Shown here: piece by piece, positions 1 through 10,287 of the stretch
How positions within the stretch are numbered: the first letter of the stretch is position 1
How the letters are laid out: every line of letters starts with the position of its first letter
Source: Candidatus Palauibacter denitrificans
Lineage (GTDB): Bacteria; Gemmatimonadota; Gemmatimonadetes; Palauibacterales; Palauibacteraceae
DNA length: 37,385 bases
Direction: 5' to 3'
Assembly (NCBI GenBank): GCA_009841015.1
Contig: VXMQ01000027.1
Span: 1-37,385 of the forward strand
The notes under the pieces: model-generated
The model's input: the letters and a program-made list of their open reading frames with translations, nothing else
Database searches by the model: none
What the model was told of the DNA's origin: nothing
Program-made: the position numbers and the translations under genes

Positions 1-1587
1 AGCGACTACTGGAGGCCGGTGCCTACTTCATCTTGTGAGAAATCCGGGCTAGCCCTACGTGAAGAGCATGATCTGATTCCAAACGTAGAGGCGGATCATC
101 TTCCGGAAGGAGCCTCCTTATATCTGGCAGAGGACGAACCAAGGCCCGTATGGTGGAAGAAGTATTTTGGGATTGACCGTGATCTAAGACAAGCGTTCAA
201 GGGAGCCCTAGTGTTCGTTCCGACTTCGGATCGCGTGTTCGCATTCTCATTCGGTCGAGCTTATCACAGCCTGAGACAAGGCAGCTACGAACCAGATTTC
301 GGACTGCGCGTGACACTCAACGCAGTGGACCCGAACAAAATCAAGAACACTGATATCATCGAACCTGTCAACGCGCGTCGGCAGCGAACGCAAGTTCCCG
401 TCCTGTCTGACCTGACACTCTTTGACTTCGATCATGACAATGCCGTACTCAAGAACTTGGCAGGAAAGGCACGGGATGACTATACCCATTTCGTGCGAAA
501 TGTCTCCGGCCAAGACAACCTTCGGATCAGTTCGGACGTTCAGGCGACGGATCTGCCGACACTCTGTGAACAGTTGTTATCATTGTACGAATCGGATGAC
601 TACACGGATGCGTTTCCTGGCATTCGCGCGATTTCGCGCGTGCGAGACCCTTCTCTTATCGAGCAGCTCGACGAGCGCCTTATCGAAGGAGTTAGAGAGC
701 GTGACCCGGCGCTGTTGTTGGGGGTTCCGGCATTTGTGGATTACAGTACGTCGGTTCAGATCAGATATCGAGGTGCGGGAGGTACTTTTGTGCGCGACGA
801 CGCCGCGCTCGAGCTGTACTGCGAATATCTACAGGTGCGAGGCGTGCCACAGGAATCGCTAACCCTGGAAGACCTACGACGACACAAGATCGAGTTGGTG
901 GATGAAGAGATGCGACCGGGCGACCGACATACGATCAAGAAGGCTTTGATCTACGATACGCAGCTGGAGGGTGATTCCGCAGGTTATCATCTGCTTGAGG
1001 ACGCGTGGTACCGGGTGGAGACAGATTATATGCGCCTATTGGAAAACGATATAACCGACATATTCGAAGATCCGAGACTGCCACCCTACAGACATAAGAA
1101 CGAAGGCGACTACAACGCGAAAATGGAGGAGGAGTACCAGAACATGAGATGTCTGGACGGTAAGAACATCGCACCGCCGGGTGCGACGCAGGTGGAGCCG
1201 TGTGATGTGCTGCGCGTAGAGGGAGAGGGTGACGAGCGGGAGGTGAGTCTTGTTCATGTGAAAAGGTCGACGAGATCGAGCGGATTGAGTCATTTGTTTA
1301 GTCAGGGAACGGGTTCGATGGAGTTGCTTCTGTCCGAGAACGCGTCGATTGAAAGGTTGGAGGCGTTGACGTCAGATTTTGAGGAGCGCGTAGGTGAGCT
1401 CGGGTTAAGAAGAAGACTTGAAGACAGAACCGTTAGGGTGGTGTTTGCAGTCGTGACGACGAAGGAGGCGGCAGGGGGTTGGGCCAACCTTCCGCTGTTC
1501 TCACGGATAAATCTGCGGCGGGCGAAACGCCAATTCAAACTAATGGGCGTGGAGATGGGGATCGGATTCATCAAGAATGAAGCGTGA
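1..1587 (+). CDS. TIGR04141/DUF6119-type sporadically distributed protein, probably 5'-partial
   Basis: The reading frame is open to base 1, so the true start may lie outside the window. The first in-window candidate is a GTG at 19, with a GGAGG only about 3 nt before it, which is too close to be convincing. The 522 residues after that GTG match, by eye, the TIGR04141 (DUF6119) family. Shared features are an early LYLAEDEPRPVWW stretch, then FAFSFGRAYH and FGLRVTLNAVDPNKI, and a C-terminal half rich in charged strands that includes SLVHVKRSTRSSGLSHLF. The VKR segment sits where some members show a nuclease-like lysine, but I cannot prove catalysis. The family has no established function and is scattered through defence islands. 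The gene precedes the helicase on the same strand with a 266-bp gap, so it may be independent. Its GC content looks lower than that of the genes on the right side of the window, which suggests separate acquisition. Confidence 0.7.
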   Translation, partial: SDYWRPVPTSSCEKSGLALREEHDLIPNVEADHLPEGASLYLAEDEPRPVWWKKYFGIDRDLRQAFKGALVFVPTSDRVFAFSFGRAYHSLRQGSYEPDFGLRVTLNAVDPNKIKNTDIIEPVNARRQRTQVPVLSDLTLFDFDHDNAVLKNLAGKARDDYTHFVRNVSGQDNLRISSDVQATDLPTLCEQLLSLYESDDYTDAFPGIRAISRVRDPSLIEQLDERLIEGVRERDPALLLGVPAFVDYSTSVQIRYRGAGGTFVRDDAALELYCEYLQVRGVPQESLTLEDLRRHKIELVDEEMRPGDRHTIKKALIYDTQLEGDSAGYHLLEDAWYRVETDYMRLLENDITDIFEDPRLPPYRHKNEGDYNAKMEEEYQNMRCLDGKNIAPPGATQVEPCDVLRVEGEGDEREVSLVHVKRSTRSSGLSHLFSQGTGSMELLLSENASIERLEALTSDFEERVGELGLRRRLEDRTVRVVFAVVTTKEAAGGWANLPLFSRINLRRAKRQFKLMGVEMGIGFIKNEA

Positions 1588-1853
1588 ACGCGGGACGTCG
1601 AACAGTTATGTTCGAGGGGGGCGCGGGGGAATCGTTGCAGGGATGACAGGCAGAGGAGACAGACCCCGGACTTGCGTAGCCGCGCCGGTCGGCACGCGGG
1701 GGGAAACGGGGCCGGTGGCGGACCGGTGGTCACGATGGAGCGGATCACCTACCTTGCGCGCGACTTCAAACCAAGATCACTACCACATCTCCGGTGCATG
1801 CTAAGATACCAGACCGCTGCGGATAGCGTCGTACAGCTCAGGCGGGGCGTGTA
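1588..1853. other. Intergenic gap before the helicase, with a small inverted repeat
   Basis: I see no convincing gene in these 266 bases; the short frames present lack a plausible start or codon pattern. A perfect 6-bp inverted repeat (TCGAAC, 6-nt loop, GTTCGA) lies at 1598-1615, eleven bases after the preceding stop. It lacks a U-tract, so it is at best a weak terminator or operator. The promoter for the downstream helicase operon should lie here, but I could not pick out a clear -35/-10 pair. Confidence 0.3.
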
Positions 1854-4800
1854 GTGTCGCAATCCACGTTCGGCGAGTTCACGCCCGGCGTCGTGGTGCG
1901 CGGACCGCTGCTCCCTGAGCCGGTGGAAGTCATCACGACCGTCCCGATGGGCGCCTCGGTCAAGCTGGTGGCCAAGGGTCTCCGCTCCGGCCAAGTCCAC
2001 GACCCGATCCTGAACGCGGCGCAGTTCTCCCAGCTCACGGTGTCGCCGACCACGGAGCCATTCGATGGGGACTCCGTTCGGTTCCGCCTCGGCGTTGAAG
2101 CCGAGCGTCTGGGACTCGCCTACGAGTACGATCCTTACTTCGCGCTATCGATCGCCCGCGTCCATCCTCTGCCACACCAGCTCGAGGCGGTCTACGAGTA
2201 TTTCCTTTCACTCCCGCGCATCCGCTTCCTCCTCGCGGACGACCCGGGGGCCGGCAAGACGATCATGGCGGGCCTTCTTCTCAAGGAGTTGAAGATCCGC
2301 GGCCTCGTCCAGCGGACGCTGATCGTGGCCCCGGCGAACCTCACGTTCCAGTGGCAGCGCGAGATGAAGGACAAGTTCCGCGAGCAGTTTGACGTGATGC
2401 GCGGCGAGATCCTCCGCAGCCAGTACGGACAGAACCCATGGCAGGAGAAGAACCAGGTCGTCACGTCAATCTCGTGGATCTCCCGCATCGAGGACGCAAA
2501 GGAGAGCCTGCTGCGCAGCCGTTGGGACCTGATCGTCGTTGACGAGGCCCACAAGATGAGTGCCTACAGCCGCGAGAAGAAGACGCTTGCGTTCCAGCTC
2601 GGCGAGGCGCTCGCGGATCGGACCGACCACTACCTCCTGATGACCGCAACGCCCCACAAGGGCGATCCGGAGAACTTCCGCCTTTTTCTCTCGCTTCTCG
2701 ATCGCGATGTCTACGGAGATGTCAAGAGCCTTGAGGAGGCGATGCATCGTCACGAGGCACCGTTCTACTTGCGGCGCACGAAGGAAGCGCTCGTAACGTT
2801 CCCCGACGAGAACGGTCAGGTCCATCCGCTCTTCACGAACCGCGACGTCCGTACCGCGAAGTTCGATCTGGACGGGGAGGAGTACGACTTCTACGACGCT
2901 CTCACGCGCTACGTGGAGGATCAGTCGATGAAGGCCGCGGCGAGCGACTCGCCGCAGGCGCGCGCGCTCGGCTTCACGATGGCGATGCTGCAGCGACGCT
3001 TGGCCTCAAGCGTCTATGCCGTGCGCCGGAGCCTCGAACGCATGCGGGACAAGCGGGAGAAGATACTCGAAGACCCCGAGAAGTACCGTCGTGAGCAGAT
3101 TGAGCGCAGGCTGCCTGACGACTTCGAGGATCTGACCGAAGAGGAGCAGGACGATATCCGGGACCAACTCGAAGGCGTCGTCGTCTCGATCGATCCCGCC
3201 GCTCTACGCGACGAAATCCAGCGGCTCGAAAGGCTGATCGACCAGGCGAAATCCCTCCAGGCTAGGGCCGTAGAATCGAAGCTTGCCAAGCTGCGCGAGG
3301 TGTTGAGCAAGCAGAACATCTTCAGCGATCCGCGCATGAAGCTGCTGCTTTTCACCGAACACAAGGACACGCTCGATTACTTGGCTGGAGACGGCAAGGA
3401 CGGACGTCCTCTCGGAAAGCTCCGCGAGTGGGGCCTAGCCGTCACGCAGATCCACGGTGGGATGAAGATCGGTGACCGGGACACGCCCGGTACGCGCATC
3501 TACGCGGAGCGCGAGTTTCGCGAGGAGGCTCAGGTTCTCGTGGCCACGGAGGCGGCGGGCGAGGGGATCAACCTCCAGTTCTGCTGGTTCATGATCAACT
3601 ACGACATCCCGTGGAACCCGGTCCGGCTCGAGCAGCGCATGGGCCGGATTCATCGATACGGCCAAGAGCACGATTGCCTGATCTTCAACTTCGTGGCTGT
3701 CAACACACGCGAGGGCCGCGTTCTCCAGAAGCTCCTCTCCCGCCTCCTGGAGATCAAGAACGAACTCGGTTCCGACAAGGTTTTCGACGTCGTGGGCGAA
3801 GTGTTTCCATCGAACCTGCTGGAGAAGCTCTTTCGCGACATGTATGCCCAGCGGCTCACCGCGCCGAGTATCGAGGAGCGGATCGTCCGGGAGATCAATC
3901 CGGAGCGGTTCCGGGAGATCACCGAATCCACCCTAGAGGGACTGGCGAAGCGGGAGCTTAATCTCGGTGCCCTGATCGGCAAGTCTGCCGAGGCGAAGGA
4001 GCGTCGCCTCGTCCCCGAGGTCATCGAGGACTTCTTCGCCGCCGCCGGGCCGGTCGCGGGCGTGCGTCCGGCCGCGCAGCGCGGGAAGCCACACGTTTAC
4101 CGGATCGGGAAGGTACCGAAGACGCTGGCCTCCCTTGGGGAGGAGTTGGAGCCCAGGTTCGGTCGGCTCGGCAAGACCTACCAGCGCGTCACCTTCGACA
4201 AGGCCCATCTCAGAGACGATCCCACGCTGGAGTGGGTGACTCCCGGGCATCCATTGTTCGAGGTCGTGCGCGCCGACGTACGCGAGCGCGTCTCGGATGA
4301 CATGCGGCGCGGCGCAGTCTTCTTCGACCTGCACTCGGCCCAACCGTACCGGATCGACGTATTCGGCGCATCGATCAGGGACGGGCGCGGCAACACGCTC
4401 CACCGGAAGCTCTTCGTGATCAGAACCGATGTCGACGGGGCCCTGTCGGTCCGCCAGCCGACGATGCTTCTTGACGTTATCCCGACCCCCAACGGCACGG
4501 CGGCGCCTGAGTCACAGGCGCTGCCCGACCGGCAGGCCGTGGAGCAGGCGCTCTTGGACAAAGCGCTCACGCCGTTCCTGACCGAGGTCTCGGAGCAACG
4601 CGCCCGCGAGAACCAGCGAGTCCGTGAGCACATGGACATTTCGCTGGGCGAGTTGATCCACCGCCAGAACCTGCAGCTTGCCGACCTCGTCTCGAAGCAA
4701 CAGGCGGGCGACACAACCCCGGGTCTGGCCGGCAACATTGCTCAGGCCGAGCAGCACCTCGACGATCTGAATCAACGGTTGGAGATGCGGGAGGAGCAGC

Positions 4801-5300
4801 TCGAGATGGAGCGCCACTGCATGATCGGCGACATCGTCCATGTCGGTCGTGCCTGGGTCTTGCCGCACCCAGACCGCACCAGTCCCGGGATCGCCCCAAT
4901 GGTGCGAGATGAGGAGATCGAGCGGATCGCGGTTCAGGAGGCGATCAGGTACGAGGAAGCGCGTGGCTGGGTGGTCGAGAGCGTCGAGACGGAGAACCGC
5001 GGGTTCGATCTGATCTCCCGTAAGCCACACCCGGGCGACCCGAAGACCTTCGTCGAGGTTCGGTTCATCGAGGTGAAGGGGCGCGCCGGCGTCGGCGAGG
5101 TCGGTCTGAGCGCGAATGAGTATAAGACGGCGCAACGGCTCGGCGCCGACTACTGGCTCTACGTCGTCTACAACTGCGCCGGGACACTCGAACTCCACGT
5201 GATCAACGACCCCGCGCGACTTGGCTGGAAGCCGGTCGTGCGCGTGGAGCACTACCATCTGGGCGCGAGGCAAATCATCGAGGCCGAGCAGCATGGGTGA
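1854..5300 (+). CDS. SNF2-family helicase with C-terminal DUF3883-like domain
   Basis: This is a 1148-residue superfamily 2 ATPase of the SNF2/RapA type, expected to translocate on DNA as the motor of a defence complex. Visible motifs are Walker A DDPGAGKT at about residue 130, DEAH at about 229, TATPHKG at about 265, and motifs V and VI (ATEAAGEGINLQ and EQRMGRIHRYGQ) at about 565-600. A helical linker with coiled-coil character lies near residues 380-480. Residues from about 1060 to 1130 (FIEVKGRAG, then LSANEYKTAQRLG and YWLYVVYN) match DUF3883, a domain related to restriction nucleases. The architecture resembles DrmD of class 1 DISARM. The GTG start at 1854 is chosen because the conserved N-terminus begins soon after it; the ribosome binding site is weak. 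The stop overlaps the next start by 8 bp. Confidence 0.88.
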   Translation: MSQSTFGEFTPGVVVRGPLLPEPVEVITTVPMGASVKLVAKGLRSGQVHDPILNAAQFSQLTVSPTTEPFDGDSVRFRLGVEAERLGLAYEYDPYFALSIARVHPLPHQLEAVYEYFLSLPRIRFLLADDPGAGKTIMAGLLLKELKIRGLVQRTLIVAPANLTFQWQREMKDKFREQFDVMRGEILRSQYGQNPWQEKNQVVTSISWISRIEDAKESLLRSRWDLIVVDEAHKMSAYSREKKTLAFQLGEALADRTDHYLLMTATPHKGDPENFRLFLSLLDRDVYGDVKSLEEAMHRHEAPFYLRRTKEALVTFPDENGQVHPLFTNRDVRTAKFDLDGEEYDFYDALTRYVEDQSMKAAASDSPQARALGFTMAMLQRRLASSVYAVRRSLERMRDKREKILEDPEKYRREQIERRLPDDFEDLTEEEQDDIRDQLEGVVVSIDPAALRDEIQRLERLIDQAKSLQARAVESKLAKLREVLSKQNIFSDPRMKLLLFTEHKDTLDYLAGDGKDGRPLGKLREWGLAVTQIHGGMKIGDRDTPGTRIYAEREFREEAQVLVATEAAGEGINLQFCWFMINYDIPWNPVRLEQRMGRIHRYGQEHDCLIFNFVAVNTREGRVLQKLLSRLLEIKNELGSDKVFDVVGEVFPSNLLEKLFRDMYAQRLTAPSIEERIVREINPERFREITESTLEGLAKRELNLGALIGKSAEAKERRLVPEVIEDFFAAAGPVAGVRPAAQRGKPHVYRIGKVPKTLASLGEELEPRFGRLGKTYQRVTFDKAHLRDDPTLEWVTPGHPLFEVVRADVRERVSDDMRRGAVFFDLHSAQPYRIDVFGASIRDGRGNTLHRKLFVIRTDVDGALSVRQPTMLLDVIPTPNGTAAPESQALPDRQAVEQALLDKALTPFLTEVSEQRARENQRVREHMDISLGELIHRQNLQLADLVSKQQAGDTTPGLAGNIAQAEQHLDDLNQRLEMREEQLEMERHCMIGDIVHVGRAWVLPHPDRTSPGIAPMVRDEEIERIAVQEAIRYEEARGWVVESVETENRGFDLISRKPHPGDPKTFVEVRFIEVKGRAGVGEVGLSANEYKTAQRLGADYWLYVVYNCAGTLELHVINDPARLGWKPVVRVEHYHLGARQIIEAEQHG

Positions 5301-6710
5301 TCGCCGAAACAAGCTCCAGGCGAAGTTCACGCCCAAGAATCGGTACGCCAACTTTGGCGACGTGCTGGTTCGAATGCGCGTCCGTGGTTTTCGCTGCCAC
5401 GCGAACACCATGGTTGAGATCCAAAGTCCTATTACCGCGTTTTGCGGAATGAACGGCACGGGTAAGTCGACCCTACTACAAATGTTGGCGATTGCCTACA
5501 AGCGACTTGCTCCAGCGCGGCCGTACTACGTGAAGGATTTCTTGGTCATTGGCCCGCTCGACCCGGCGCCGTTCTCGGACGTGGCCGAAGTCGAATTCAC
5601 ATACTTGAAGAATCCGACCGATCACAAGACCGTGACGATCAGCCGACGTCCGACACAGCGATGGAGCGGTTACGTCAGACGGCCAGAGCGAGAGGTCTAT
5701 TTCGCAGGCGTTGGACATTACCTTCCCCGCATCGAACAACGTGACTTTGTTGTACGAAATGCGAAGAATCTCCAAATCACCGACCAGCAGGACATCCCTC
5801 AAGTCGTTAAGGAGGCTGCGTCGACCATTCTCGCCTGCCAATACAGCGCGGCGACAAGTAAGGCCGTGACCTACTCTCGGTACAACGGCGACATCGTATG
5901 CGTTCAGCGCGGAGGCGTGGAGTATTCGGAGGCCCATATGGGCTTCGGCGAGGGGAGAACGCAGAGCCTAGTCGTGGCGCTCGAGAAGATACCGGACGTC
6001 ACTACCATCCGAGTGCGCAGCACAGCCTTGCCGAGTACCTGATGGATGTATCGATTCGCCGAGGGCACCAGATTTTCCTCACAACTCACAGCGAGTACCT
6101 ACTGAATGCGCTGCCTGGTGCGTCTCGTCTCTACTTGATGCGCGATTCGACGGATTCCATTCGCTGTCTTGCAGGCCTTTCGGCGGCGGAAGCGCGTAGC
6201 CTGATGACCGATGGTGCTACGAAGGCGCTTACCGTCTTGGTTGAGGACGAGTGCGCCCGGGCGATTGTGCGAGAGCTCCTGCGGCTAGTGGATCCGGGGT
6301 TCGTCAGGACCGTGGGGATTTATGCAGGCGGAGACGCGGACGCTTTGGCCAAGACCGCGCGAGTTCTTCGAGATACGGGGCTTTCCGTCGCGATTGTACG
6401 CGACGGCGATCAACTGGAGACGCCTAGAGACAATATATTCAAGCTGCCTGGCCACGAAGCACCGGAAAAGGAACTGTTGGGCAATCCAGACGTCAGGACG
6501 CACGTTGAAGCCAGGTATGGCGTGCGGCTTGACGATTTCTTTGCAGGACTTGGGGACGTCGACCATCATGAATGGATGCGACGCTTGGCGGATCATGTAA
6601 ACGTGGACGAGGGAGCGATGCTGGTGGAACTAGCTCGGATCTATGCAACTAGTGTTTCCGAAAACGACGTAGTGAACCTTAGGGACGTGCTTCGCGAGAG
6701 TGTTCGGTGA
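5293..6710 (+). pseudogene. OLD-like ATPase/TOPRIM nuclease gene, frameshifted, Walker B segment missing
   Basis: Two frames together encode one recognisable AAA ATPase with a C-terminal TOPRIM domain, as in OLD-type nucleases. The first frame (5293-6042) starts at an ATG overlapping the helicase stop by 8 bp. It has Walker A GMNGTGKST at residues 52-60 and a GFGEGRTQSL signature, then drifts after EKIPD and stops. The second frame picks up near 6010 with HPSAQHSLAEYL and HQIFLTTHSEYLL, the usual D-loop and H-loop region. It continues to a TOPRIM-like core (LVEDECARAIV near 6238, RDGDQ near 6403) and stops at 6710. The hydrophobic Walker B strand ending in EEPE, expected between the two parts, is in neither frame. 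Comparison with the family layout suggests a loss of roughly 31 bases. The product as written could not hydrolyse ATP normally. A real deletion or an assembly error are both possible. The stop shares one base with the methylase ATG. Confidence 0.75.
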
Positions 6711-9673
6711 TGGCTGAGTATCCGCGGCGTCTGATCGAGGTGGATCTGCCGATCAAGGAGATTTCCGCTCACGCGCGTCGCGAAAAGTCGACCCGACACG
6801 GGCACATCTCAACACTGCACATTTGGTGGGCTCGGCGTCCGCTCGCGGCGTGTCGCGCTGTAGTCCTCGCCGCGCTGTGGCCGGATCCGGCTGACCCGCG
6901 GTGTCCGGAACGCTTCCGGATTGAAGCCGCAGATGTCATGAGTAGGTGGCGGGACAGCCGCGGCGGGCCTCATAGGGACTGGAGCGACGCAACTGTGGTG
7001 CGCGCGGCCCTGCTCGACTTCATTGCGGAGTTCGCGAACTGGGACAACTGTACGAACGCTGCCCACCTGCAGACCGCCCGGCGTCTCGTCCAGGTGGCGC
7101 ACGAGTCGCTGGGCGGCGCAGGCGGTACCAAGCCTTTAGTCATCGATCCCTTCGCGGGCGGCGGTGCAATTCCGCTCGAAGCGCTTCGCGTCGGTGCCGA
7201 TGCCTTCGCTTCGGACCTCAATCCCGTCGCGGTGCTACTTAACAAGATCGTGCTCGAGTACATCCCAAAGCACGGTGCGCGGCTCGTTGAGGAGGTGCGG
7301 CGTGGGGGCGCTTGGTGAAGGAGCAGGCGCAAGGCGAACTCGGTCGGTTTTATGTCAACGACCCTAGCGGCCCGGTACCAATAGCATACCTCTGGGCGCG
7401 GACGATCAGCTGCGAGGGGCCTGGCTGTGGAGCTGAGGTTCCACTCGTGCGGTCACTACGGTTGTCGACGAAACGAGGGCGTGGCGTTAGCATGCGGCTC
7501 GTGCCGCAAAAGGAGAGAAACGGCGTCCAGGTGGAGCTCGTCGAGACGCCGCAGATCGCCGACGCGAACACGGGGACGGTGCGTCGCGGTTCGGCGACCT
7601 GTCCTTGCTGCGGCTACACGACGCCGGTGGGTTCGGTGCGCGCGCAGCTCAAGACGCGGCAGGGCGGCACGGCTGACGCAAAGCTCATGTGTGTGGTGAC
7701 GATCCGGCCAGGCCAGCCAGGGCGGTTCTACCGACTGCCCGTAAGTGAAGACTTAGAGTTGGTGCGTGCAGCCGGTGAGGAACTGAATCGACTAGAGGCG
7801 AATCATGATGGCGCGTTGAGTCTCATGCCGAATGAATCGACGGCGGACTACGAGACGTTTGTTAATCGCGGTCCGATCTACGGCATGTGGACGTGGGCTG
7901 ACTACTTCACCCCTCGCCAATCGTTAACACTCGTGACACTCGCCCGTCTAGTGTCTGAAGCCGGCGAACGGTGCCGCAGGGAGTCAGGCGGGGAGCTCGC
8001 GGAGGCAGTGACGACTTGTCTTGCCCTCGCGCTGGGCAAGACCGCACAATACGGATCTTCTCTCTGCAGATGGAAAGCCTCGGGTGAGAACGTCGTAGAC
8101 ACATTCGGTCGGCAGGCATTGCCGATGGTGTGGGATTTTGCGGAACCTAACCCACTCGGCGGAGCTAGCGGTGATTTTTGGGTGCAAGTAGACTGGCAAT
8201 CTAAAGCACTGGAGCGGACACGCGCTGCCATGACCAGTGCTGGCCACGCCCAACTCGCGTCAGCCACGGCGCATCCTTTGCCCGACGATGCCGCTCACGC
8301 TTTGGTCACAGACCCTCCGTACTACTTCTCGGTTCAATACTCTGATCTTTCAGATTTTTTCTATGTTTGGCTGCGGCGGACATTGAAGAACGTTCATACT
8401 GAGTTATTCGGCGGAACTCTGAGTCCGAAGGATGATGAGATCATCGTTCAAACCCCAGCGCATCAGCACGCGATAGATGGAAAGAACAACGCATTCTACG
8501 AATCTCGAATGCAAATGGCGCTTGCCGAAGGACGGCGCGCAGTAGCTCCCCACGGCATCGGAACGGTTGTCTTTGCCCACACTTCGACTGCTGGCTGGGA
8601 AGCGCTGTTGCGGGCGCTAGTGGACGCAGGCTGGGTCGTTACCGCCTCGTGGCCAATCGACACGGAAATGGCAAGCCGTGTAATTGCACAGGGGCGATCC
8701 GTTCTCGCCTCGTCGGTTCACCTCGTCTGCCGGCCGCGTGAGAACCCCGATGGCTCGTTGCGTGATGACGTCGTAGGAGATTGGCGGGCCGTGCTGCGTG
8801 AGCTGCCGCAGCGTATCCACGCATGGATGCCTCGTCTTGCTAGCGAAGGTGTCGTTGGAGCCGACGCGATATTCGCCTGCCTCGGCCCAGCGCTGGAGAT
8901 CTTTTCGCGCTACTCCCGCGTCGAGAAGGTCTCCGGGGAACGCGTGGAATTGCGAGAGTACCTTGAGCAAGTGTGGGCGGCCGTCGCCCGCGAGGCGCTG
9001 TCGATGATCTTCAAAGATGCCGACACAACCGAGCTTGAAGAAGACGCGCGTCTTACCGTTATGTGGCTATGGACGCTTTCCACGGAGGCGAATAGCGGCA
9101 ACGGGACGGCCAGCATGAGGGACCACCAGAGTGATTCCACAACCGAGGACAAAAAGGAGAGAAGCACAGGCAAGACAAGGCTCGGTGGTACGTATGCCTT
9201 GGAGTACGATGCCGCCCGGAAGATTGCGCAGGGGCTCGGAGCCCACCTCGAGAACCTCGGTCGAGTCGTCGAGGTCAAGGGCGACCGAGCTCGCCTCTTG
9301 TCGGTGGCCCGAGCGAACTCGGCACTTATTCGGCAGGGAGCAAGCCCAGGGCGCGCCCCCGCGTCGCGCGAAGAAGTTGAGGCAACTCACTCTGTTCGAG
9401 GAACTGGAAGCGGCCGAGCGGGATGGGGGCTGGGAGGACGTCGGCATTCCGTCGCTGGGTGAGACCACCCTCGACCGCGTCCACCAAGGGATGGTCTTAT
9501 TCGCCGCTGGGCGGACTCAGGCGCTGAAGCGGTTTCTCGTCGAAGAAGGCGTGGGCCGTCAGGCGACCTTCTGGAAGCTCGCGCAGTCGCTCTCGGCGCT
9601 CTATCCGAACGGAACGGAGGAAAAACGCTGGGTGGACGGCGTGCTGGCCGGGAAGAAAGGACTGGGCTTCTGA
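6710..9673 (+). pseudogene. DUF1156 N6-adenine DNA methylase with two single-base frameshifts
   Basis: This is a large DUF1156 (COG1743) adenine methylase of about 987 codons, expected to mark self DNA for the surrounding defence module. The N-terminal frame (from ATG 6710; an in-frame GTG at 6707 also exists) shows LHIWWARRPLAACRA and the AdoMet motif DPFAGGGAIPLEA near 7144. The middle frame (about 7303-9309) shows a Cys pair and CPCC that may bind zinc, and the catalytic DPPYY near 8308. The C-terminus (to 9673) shows LTLFEELEAAE, LDRVHQGMVLFAAGR and KRWVDGVLAGKKGLGF. A base seems missing at 7303-7308, next to GGGGG, and an extra base is present in CCC at 9308-9310. Undoing both gives one continuous frame matching the family, and the net shift is zero. 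PglXI of BREX type 3 is also a DUF1156 methylase. The gene could be intact in the organism if these are sequencing errors. Confidence 0.85.
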
Positions 9674-10269
9674 TGGCCGTGGGTTCGCGTGACTGGACAC
9701 GGTCGCTGTACGAGACACTCGATGGCGACTACACAACGGCGGCCGAGCTACGCGAGGCCTCGATCGCCGGTGATCTTGCCCGGTGGACGCAGGCCCTTAC
9801 GAGTCTGGTGACCCGGTCTCTACGCGAACTCGGGCTGGAAGTAGCGGCCAGAGGCCACCGGTGCACAGGACTACCAATCAAGCGCGAGGAGTATTTGGCC
9901 CTCGATGTGACCGCCTTCCGAGGAGTTGAGCGCGGCTGGCGTTTCCCGGTCGCCGTCTGCGAGCTTGAGAACTCGGGCAGCGACGCGGTGGTTGCCTACG
10001 CGCTCTGGAAGGTGCTCTGCATCCGGGACACGTTGCGGGTGGTTTTTTGCTACCGCAGCCCGCGCTCCGATGCACGCAGACTGATCAGACTGCTGACCGA
10101 CGGCATCGTCGGTGCGATGGCGCTTCCTGATCGAGAGCGGCTTGGTGGCGACACACTCGTATTTATCGGATCGCGCAGCGAGTCCCACACGTTCCCGTAC
10201 GGGTTCTTTCAGGCATGGCGCTTGAATCGGAACCTCGGACGATTCGAGACTTTCGGGTGGCAGGAATAA
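9673..10269 (+). CDS. Small conserved partner of the methylase/DUF499 module, function unknown
   Basis: This 198-residue protein starts with an ATG that shares its A with the methylase stop (TGATG), so translation is coupled. I do not recognise a named family. Residues 74-100 read EYLALDVTAFRG and then FPVAVCELENSGSD, a strand-acid-strand pattern followed by a helix with WKVL. It is faintly reminiscent of the PD-(D/E)XK fold, but without the usual ExK, so the similarity may be accidental. No signal peptide or membrane segment is visible, so it is probably cytosolic. Its position between the methylase and the DUF499 ATPase argues that it is part of the module, perhaps an adaptor or a divergent nuclease. 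The gap to the next gene is 18 bp. Confidence 0.7.
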   Translation: MAVGSRDWTRSLYETLDGDYTTAAELREASIAGDLARWTQALTSLVTRSLRELGLEVAARGHRCTGLPIKREEYLALDVTAFRGVERGWRFPVAVCELENSGSDAVVAYALWKVLCIRDTLRVVFCYRSPRSDARRLIRLLTDGIVGAMALPDRERLGGDTLVFIGSRSESHTFPYGFFQAWRLNRNLGRFETFGWQE

Positions 10270-10287
10270 TCTGGGAGGAATCACGCG

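Noticed and set aside
5221..5292. Upstream start for the OLD-like ATPase at 5221
   Set aside because: It would overlap the helicase's conserved C-terminal domain by 80 bp. The ATG at 5293 begins right at the overlap expected for coupled genes.
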